A stretch of DNA of 7,681 bases from Anaerolineales bacterium. GTDB lineage: Bacteria > Chloroflexota > Anaerolineae > Anaerolineales > VGOW01. Position 1 is the first letter of the stretch. The number at the start of each line of letters is the position of its first letter. The translations under genes were made by a program, and so were the position numbers. The notes below the pieces were generated by a model. It did no database searches, was not told the origin of the DNA, and was given only the letters and a program-made list of their open reading frames with translations. Shown here piece after piece: positions 1 through 4,159 of the stretch. The stretch covers positions 1-7,681 of the forward strand of contig CAKKQG010000189.1 in the NCBI GenBank assembly GCA_919901875.1, in the 5' to 3' direction.

Positions 1-730
1 ATCGATCATCGGGGACGGCTTCGGGCAGATCGGTTCCTGTCGGCGCGAGACCGGCAGAGATCACAATGGCGTCCGGGTCGGCGGCTTTGATTCCGGCGTA
101 GCAATACGAGAGTAAGCGCACGTACTCGGCGGCGTTGGGCGGGCGGTTGCCCCACTCGCGGGCGAGGTTCGGTTCATTCCACACTTGATACGCGCCGATC
201 TTTCCTTTGTAGCGGTTGGCAAAGACGTAACAGAAATCGCCGAAGTCGGAATAATTTTTTGGCGGTGCGCTGTCGAGTTTCACTGCGCCGCCGTCGTCCT
301 GCGCCCAAAACGGTTGGCGATCTAACCGCGCCAGAATTTTTAATCCCCTGCGGTTCGCCAAGTTGATGATCGTGTCGGCGGTGTACCAATCGTAGTGACC
401 TTTTTGAATCTGTTCGAGGTCGCGCCAGCTAAAAATATGTTTGACCCACTTGAAGCCCATGTCGTGGATCAGATCGAGATCGCGCCGCGCGACATCGTGC
501 TTCCACCATAGAAAGGCTTGGATGCCGTATTCGGGTGAATCGAATCGCTTGAGATTTTTTTTCGGAGTGATGGCGGCGAACGGTTGAAGGGTGGGCGCGG
601 GAGTCGGCGACGATGTTTGGAGTGCCGTCGTGGCGGGCGGCGGCATGATCAAACCGCCGCCGAAGATCATCAGCGAGACGGCACACGCGGTGTATATAAC
701 GATGAAGAGGCGAAAGAGGGGAGAACGCAA
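1..730 (-). CDS. Signal-anchored clan GH-A glycosidase-like protein, 3' end outside window
   Basis: An uninterrupted frame of 243 codons runs off the left edge. It encodes a positively charged N-terminus and hydrophobic segment (about residues 6-28), a Pro/Thr linker (about 30-58), and the first half of a (beta/alpha)8 glycosidase. Visible landmarks are DMGFKWVKHIFSWRDLE at about 90-106, GLKILARLDRQPFW at about 129-142, YQVWNEPNL with acid/base E186, and AIVISAGLAPTGTD at 221-234. The pattern matches clan GH-A families such as GH39; the nucleophile half lies outside the window. It is more distant from the two GH-A paralogs upstream than they are from each other. The start is uncertain. There is no ATG before residue 21, an in-frame TAA lies four codons before the TTG at 730, and TTG gives a complete signal anchor, so I prefer it. 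The alternative is ATG at 670, which would lose most of the anchor. No clear ribosome site is seen; a heptamer array sits directly upstream. Confidence 0.85.
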   Translation of the reverse strand, partial: MRSPLFRLFIVIYTACAVSLMIFGGGLIMPPPATTALQTSSPTPAPTLQPFAAITPKKNLKRFDSPEYGIQAFLWWKHDVARRDLDLIHDMGFKWVKHIFSWRDLEQIQKGHYDWYTADTIINLANRRGLKILARLDRQPFWAQDDGGAVKLDSAPPKNYSDFGDFCYVFANRYKGKIGAYQVWNEPNLAREWGNRPPNAAEYVRLLSYCYAGIKAADPDAIVISAGLAPTGTDLPEAVPDDR

Positions 731-734
731 TGCT

Positions 735-793
735 GGAGATTAGAGATTGGAGATTGGAGATTGGACGAATCGCTAATCTCCAATTACCAATTA
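735..793. repeat. Palindromic heptamer spacer, GGAGATT type
   Basis: Four heptads at 735-762 (GGAGATT, AGAGATT, GGAGATT, GGAGATT) are followed by a 10-base centre and three inverted heptads at 773-793 (CTAATCT, CCAATTA, CCAATTA). TGGAGATTAG (734-743) and CTAATCTCCA (773-782) form a perfect 10-bp stem. The array abuts the stop codon at 794-796 and ends four bases before the TTG start proposed at 730. Confidence 0.88.
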
Positions 794-2047
794 CTATTTT
801 ACGCCCATCACCTTGCCCAAGGTATCGCACGCCGGGCATAATCCATCTTTGCGAATAATGGCATAGCCCGCTTGTGGGTCGGAATCGTAAGTGACGAAGT
901 CTACGTTGAAGACGATTAACAATTTCACTTTCCCGCTATCGCGGGCGAGCGTGACCGCTTCGGCGAGCCACTGCGCTTGCTGAGCGACAGTGGTTTTGCT
1001 TGCCCATGAAAACGTGGGCGCAGTCTTGGTGAGGTCGGGGTAGCCTTCGCCGGTAAGATAGCCGAGTTCAGTGAAGCACAACGGTTTCTTGGCGCTGGTT
1101 GCTTTCCAATACGTGTCCACCATTGAAGAATAATAGCGCGTGTAGTGAGTCGAATTGCCGCGTGGATCGCCGCTCGTTGCCGAGGGCGGAAGGATACCTT
1201 CGTTGTAATGGATGCCGGTGCAATCGGCAAAATCAAATGCGCCAGCGCGCACCATCTCTTCGAGGAAAGGTTTGTCGTCGCAACCTTGTTGACGGTTGGC
1301 GTCGCATCCACCGCCGAAGAACCCGGTGGGTGATGGCGCGCCGATGATCACGATGGTATTAGGGTTCGCTATTTTGATCTGCGGATAGACGAACTTGAGT
1401 AACTTGGTGTACGACTCGCCGCTGATCTGCCCTTTGGGCCATTCGCGTTCCAAGTTCATCTCGTTCCATACTTCAATCGCATCCGCGCCTTGTTTGGCGA
1501 GCGTGACCAAGTAGCTGGCAAATTTCTGTTGATATTCAGGCGTAGCCACTTTGTATCGTTCCTCGGTCTTGTCTACCACGCTGACCAAGATACGCATGTT
1601 GTTTTTATGCGCGTTGTCAATCGCTGGACCGAAATCTGTTTTGAGATCAGAGGCTTGCAGTTTCACCCAGGTCATGCCGGCTTTTTTCATCGCCGCCATA
1701 CCGGGGAAGCCGCCGTGAATCGCTTGACCGCCGAGCGCGAAGTTGCCGACAGGCGCTAGCCCGCCTTGAGTCGGTTGCGAGGCAACAGGTTGAGTTTGCG
1801 CCGGAGCTTTCGAGGCGGCAGGCGCGGCGGTGGAGGGTAATTGTGTGACGCTCTTTGGCGCGGCGCTGCCGTTGCCGGCAACGGCTTTCGCCGTCGGCGT
1901 GGTAAAAACATCCATCCCGCCACCGGCGGCGAAGATCGCGCCGAAGGTGCAGAAGCCGACGATGATGCTGGCGGCGACCCAAGCGATGATGAGGTAACGT
2001 GTTTGCATCGGGCTTAGCCCGGGTTTTTGTTTTGGAGAGAATGACAT
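794..2047 (-). CDS. Signal-anchored clan GH-A glycosidase-like protein, 417 residues
   Basis: Predicted extracellular glycoside hydrolase of the (beta/alpha)8 clan GH-A. After a short positive N-terminus there is a hydrophobic anchor at about 16-42, an Ala/Pro/Thr/Gln-rich linker at about 50-98, and a catalytic domain at about 101-417. It is a close paralog of residues 601-910 of the two-barrel protein. Shared stretches include LGGQ-x-IHGG, GMTWVK, GADAIEVWNE, APSPTGF, GIHYNEG, HYTRYY, LCFTELGYLTGEGY and CPACDTL. Predicted acid/base is E196 and nucleophile E327. The residue after the acid/base is Met (NEM), where the paralog and most clan members have Pro. Six cysteines match those of the paralog, which fits an exported, disulfide-bonded fold. 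The start at 2047 is supported by AAGGAG six bases upstream; a second Met at residue 14 would lose this spacing. It lies 84 bases after the LysM gene and 63 before the third glycosidase gene. Substrate is unknown. Confidence 0.92.
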   Translation of the reverse strand: MSFSPKQKPGLSPMQTRYLIIAWVAASIIVGFCTFGAIFAAGGGMDVFTTPTAKAVAGNGSAAPKSVTQLPSTAAPAASKAPAQTQPVASQPTQGGLAPVGNFALGGQAIHGGFPGMAAMKKAGMTWVKLQASDLKTDFGPAIDNAHKNNMRILVSVVDKTEERYKVATPEYQQKFASYLVTLAKQGADAIEVWNEMNLEREWPKGQISGESYTKLLKFVYPQIKIANPNTIVIIGAPSPTGFFGGGCDANRQQGCDDKPFLEEMVRAGAFDFADCTGIHYNEGILPPSATSGDPRGNSTHYTRYYSSMVDTYWKATSAKKPLCFTELGYLTGEGYPDLTKTAPTFSWASKTTVAQQAQWLAEAVTLARDSGKVKLLIVFNVDFVTYDSDPQAGYAIIRKDGLCPACDTLGKVMGVK

Positions 2048-2053
2048 CTAATG

Positions 2054-2059
2054 CTCCTT
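2054..2059 (-). promoter_or_regulatory. Ribosome binding site of the stand-alone GH-A gene
   Basis: AAGGAG on the minus strand lies six bases (CATTAG) before the ATG at 2047. It sits just downstream of the heptamer spacer and supports M1 over the internal M14. Confidence 0.75.
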
Positions 2060-2063
2060 GAGG

Positions 2064-2131
2064 AATGAACAATGAAACAATGAAGAATGAAACAATGAAA
2101 ACTACTGATCACTGATCACTGTTCACTGATC
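2064..2131. repeat. Tandem heptamer spacer, AATGAAC and ACTGATC types
   Basis: Four consecutive heptads at 2104-2131 read ACTGATC, ACTGATC, ACTGTTC, ACTGATC and end flush against the LysM gene's stop codon. Before them, 2064-2101 is a mixed 7/8-base array (AATGAAC, AATGAAAC, AATGAAG, AATGAAAC, AATGAAAA). Together they fill almost all of the 84-base gap, leaving only the ribosome site of the next gene. Confidence 0.88.
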
Positions 2132-3262
2132 TTATGGTATCCAAACTATCGCCGTCACGCCGATGCCGGGCGTGAGAATCTCCCAGCCACTGCCGATGTA
2201 GCAGGTGCCGGTGACGGCATAGCAGATGGCGACTTGGAGAGCGTAGGTGCCGGGGTTTTGAATATAGATTCCATCTTCCCAACCACTGCTTGTGGGTCCG
2301 ACACTGTTGGCCTCCACTGAAAGATCGCCGCGCCAACTGCTTTGAAATTGATTCGCTCCGCCGCTCAGGTTCGTCGCTTGCACGCCCAAGATCGAATAAT
2401 TAATTTTCGACGAGGTGGTGTTGGTGATCTTCATGCGGAAACAGATGCGCTCGATCTTGGTGGCGAATGTTGGCTTCTCTGGATTGCACAGACTCAGTTC
2501 GCCGCTGACGCCGCGTGAAGCGTTGACGGGTGATGCGCCGACGATGGATGACGGCGCGGGAGTGGCGGTGGCGACTCCGCCGATGATCAACGGCGATAAG
2601 ACCACTGTGGGCGTTGCGGTTGCGGATGAAACGGATCGCGTCGGTGTTGCCGTCGTTTGCGGCGCAGCTGTGATCGCCGCCCCGGGCATGATCAGCACTT
2701 GCCCGACGAAGATCAGATTCGTGTTGATGATGTTGTTGGTCGTGATGAGACTCGCCAACGACACTTTGCATTTGTCGGCGATGAGATTTAAATAATCGCC
2801 GCGTTGAACGGTATACGACGCGCCGCACGGACTCGTGGTGTTGGACAAGTTGCCAACTTGTCCAACCGGGATGACGAGGGTTTGCCCGACGAAGATGAGA
2901 TCGGGGTTGACTAAACGGTTGGCGGCGACGAGTGTGGCGAGATCAACGCTGCAACGCGCGGCGATGATCTTGAGTGTGTCGCCGCTGGTGACGGTGTAGA
3001 GCTGCGGGCAATTGCTTGCGCTGGGGGCGGCGGCGGCAGGTGCGGTTGTTGTCGGAATCTTCAATGTCTGTCCGGCGAAGATCAGATCGCTGATCAATCC
3101 ATTTGCTAATTTAATCGCCGCGACAGATGTGCCAAACTTGACGGCGATTCTCAGAAGCGTATCGCCTTGTTGCACGACGTAGAGTGTCTCTTGTGCTGCG
3201 ACGGGCGAGACGGTTGTGGCAAGGAGGGTGATGAGTAGAAAGATCGAGAGCCAGCGATTCAT
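2132..3262 (-). CDS. Secreted protein with three LysM repeats and C-terminal SLC/ICFR/WEDGI domain, 376 residues
   Basis: A Sec signal peptide spans residues 1-23, with a likely cut after SPVAA. Three LysM modules follow at about 26-70, 88-132 and 149-193. Each has the Y-x-V-x-x-GD(T/Y)L opening and a closing IF-x-GQ-x-L-x-(I/M)P. LysM modules bind N-acetylglucosamine-containing glycans such as peptidoglycan or chitin, so this protein probably sits on the cell wall or another surface glycan. A Thr/Ala/Pro linker (about 194-250) leads to a domain at about 252-376 homologous to the end of the preceding gene's product, sharing SLC (C259), IERICFR (C274), SW-x-GDL, GPT, GWEDGI and NPGTY. It has its own extra Cys pair, C347 and C354. 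The start at 3262 is fixed by a good AAAGGAG site and the signal peptide; an earlier in-frame start at 3352 lies inside the previous gene. Residues 133-141, in the linker after LysM2, are encoded by a perfect DNA palindrome. Confidence 0.93.
   Translation of the reverse strand: MNRWLSIFLLITLLATTVSPVAAQETLYVVQQGDTLLRIAVKFGTSVAAIKLANGLISDLIFAGQTLKIPTTTAPAAAAPSASNCPQLYTVTSGDTLKIIAARCSVDLATLVAANRLVNPDLIFVGQTLVIPVGQVGNLSNTTSPCGASYTVQRGDYLNLIADKCKVSLASLITTNNIINTNLIFVGQVLIMPGAAITAAPQTTATPTRSVSSATATPTVVLSPLIIGGVATATPAPSSIVGASPVNASRGVSGELSLCNPEKPTFATKIERICFRMKITNTTSSKINYSILGVQATNLSGGANQFQSSWRGDLSVEANSVGPTSSGWEDGIYIQNPGTYALQVAICYAVTGTCYIGSGWEILTPGIGVTAIVWIP
2840..2866. repeat. Perfect 12-bp palindrome inside the LysM gene
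   Basis: GTTGGACAAGTT (2840-2851), the loop GCC, and AACTTGTCCAAC (2855-2866) form a near-seamless hairpin in frame. On the minus strand it encodes VGQVGNLSN, residues 133-141, right after the end of LysM2. The 27-base length keeps the frame, as expected for an inserted palindromic element tolerated in a linker. Confidence 0.85.
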
Positions 3263-3267
3263 GTTGA

Positions 3268-3274
3268 CTCCTTT
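3268..3274 (-). promoter_or_regulatory. Ribosome binding site of the LysM gene
   Basis: On the minus strand the sequence is AAAGGAG, five bases (TCAAC) before the ATG at 3262. It decides between this start and the upstream in-frame start at 3352. It falls in the only cluster gap (28 bases) that has no repeat. Confidence 0.8.
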
Positions 3275-3290
3275 TGGTAGCGTGAAACGG

Positions 3291-4073
3291 TTACGGTGTG
3301 TAGTTGACAACGGTGATCGTGATCGGCGAGCCGAGAGATTCGAATGCGCCATCGGTGTATTGAATCAACATCTCTAGGGTGTAGGTGCCGGGAATGTCTA
3401 TATTGGGGATGCCGTCTTCCCACGCGCCGCCGCAGCTGTCTGTGGGTCCGGTGCAGTTGGGCCCGATCTTGAGATCGCCAGACCAACTATTATGAAGTTT
3501 AACGGCGCCGTTTTCGGTGTTGGTGTATTTCACGCCGAAGAATTTATAAGTGATCGTTGCGTCGGTGTTGTTGCGGATAAATTCACGGAAGCAGATGCGC
3601 TCGATCCGCGCCGCATATTGAGTCTTACCGGCGCATAACGAAAAGATGCCACTGATGCCGCGCGCTCCACCTGCGGGTTTGGGTGTGGCAGTGGGCGGCG
3701 CGGGCGTGTCGGTGGGCAATACGCGAGTGGCGGCAGGCGCAGATGTGCGTGTGCGTGTTGCGCTGGGGCGTGGTGTGTCGCTAGCTTTAACTGGCTCAGG
3801 TGTTTGCGTGGGTGCGGGTGTGTTGGATGGCGCGGGTGTGTTGGATGGTGGAAGGGTGTTGGTCGCTTGGCGTGTGTCAGTGGGTGTTGAGGTGAAAGCT
3901 AACACAGCCGAGACCGTGCCACTGATGGCGCGGTTTTCATTATCTTGTTGACCGGCGAACAAAGCGAATCCCACCAAACCGATTCCGGTGATGACGAGAA
4001 TCGCAATGACGACGATTGCCGCAATGGGTAAACGTTCGGTATGTTCGCGATGAATTTCAGGAATATCGTTCAT
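3291..4073 (-). CDS. Signal-anchored stalk protein with C-terminal SLC/ICFR/WEDGI domain, 260 residues
   Basis: I do not recognise a named family. A charged N-terminus (MNDIPEIHREHTERL) is followed by one hydrophobic segment at about 16-40, then a Thr/Pro/Ala-rich stalk at about 58-136 with a repeated SNTPAP unit, then a globular domain at about 137-260. This predicts a protein anchored in the membrane with its C-terminal domain held outside. The domain is shared with the next gene's product: SLC (C147), IERICFR (C161), NSWSGDL, GPT, AWEDGI and IPGTYTL. An extra Cys pair, C207 and C214, flanks TGPTDS and could form a disulfide. The start at 4073 is chosen because the in-frame extension to 4136 is encoded entirely by a heptamer repeat and gives a junk-like peptide. 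No Shine-Dalgarno site precedes 4073. The gene begins 83 bases after the two-barrel gene and ends 28 bases before the LysM gene, which suggests cotranscription. Confidence 0.87.
   Translation of the reverse strand: MNDIPEIHREHTERLPIAAIVVIAILVITGIGLVGFALFAGQQDNENRAISGTVSAVLAFTSTPTDTRQATNTLPPSNTPAPSNTPAPTQTPEPVKASDTPRPSATRTRTSAPAATRVLPTDTPAPPTATPKPAGGARGISGIFSLCAGKTQYAARIERICFREFIRNNTDATITYKFFGVKYTNTENGAVKLHNSWSGDLKIGPNCTGPTDSCGGAWEDGIPNIDIPGTYTLEMLIQYTDGAFESLGSPITITVVNYTP
3814..3848 (-). repeat. 18-bp tandem repeat encoding SNTPAP stalk units
   Basis: The 17-base string GCGGGTGTGTTGGATGG occurs at 3814-3830 and again at 3832-3848, a period of 18 bases or six codons. It encodes two SNTPAP units (residues 77-88) of the Thr/Pro stalk. 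Such in-frame repeats can change stalk length by slippage. Confidence 0.75.
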
Positions 4074-4159
4074 AAAGGATGAAGAACAAATTATGAAGGA
4101 TGAAGGATGAATTATGAAATGTTTTTCATCCTTCATAATTTCTAATTCATAATTTGTTA
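4074..4159. repeat. Palindromic heptamer spacer, GAAGGAT type
   Basis: Seven heptads run from 4074 to 4122 (AAAGGAT, GAAGAAC, AAATTAT, GAAGGAT, GAAGGAT, GAATTAT, GAAATGT). Five inverted heptads follow at 4125-4159 (TTCATCC, TTCATAA, TTTCTAA, TTCATAA, TTTGTTA). The arms hold a perfect 17-bp inverted repeat (4088-4104 with 4125-4141) and an alternative perfect 13-bp pairing (4085-4097 with 4146-4158). The array fills the whole 83-base gap and runs into the TAA of the two-barrel gene. Confidence 0.88.

Noticed and set aside
174..389. Minus-strand open frame of 71 codons
   Set aside because: Arg-rich composition typical of an out-of-frame reading of G+C-rich coding DNA; it lies wholly inside the third glycosidase gene.
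735..793. CRISPR-like array
   Set aside because: Units are 7 bp with no spacers between them, and an inverted arm is present. This is a short tandem repeat, not a CRISPR.
429..839. Minus-strand open frame of 136 codons
   Set aside because: It overlaps the third glycosidase gene in another frame and its first third reads through the heptamer array. The overlapping frame encodes a clear signal anchor and VWNEPN, so this is a shadow.
3646..3951. Plus-strand open frame rich in Gly and Val
   Set aside because: It is the antisense of the Thr/Pro stalk of the 260-residue protein. Low complexity explains the open frame; no start signal or homology is seen.
4074..4136. N-terminal extension of the stalk protein to an earlier ATG
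   Set aside because: The extra 21 codons are entirely heptamer repeat and give a HPSSF-type peptide before the real anchor. Start at 4073 is better.
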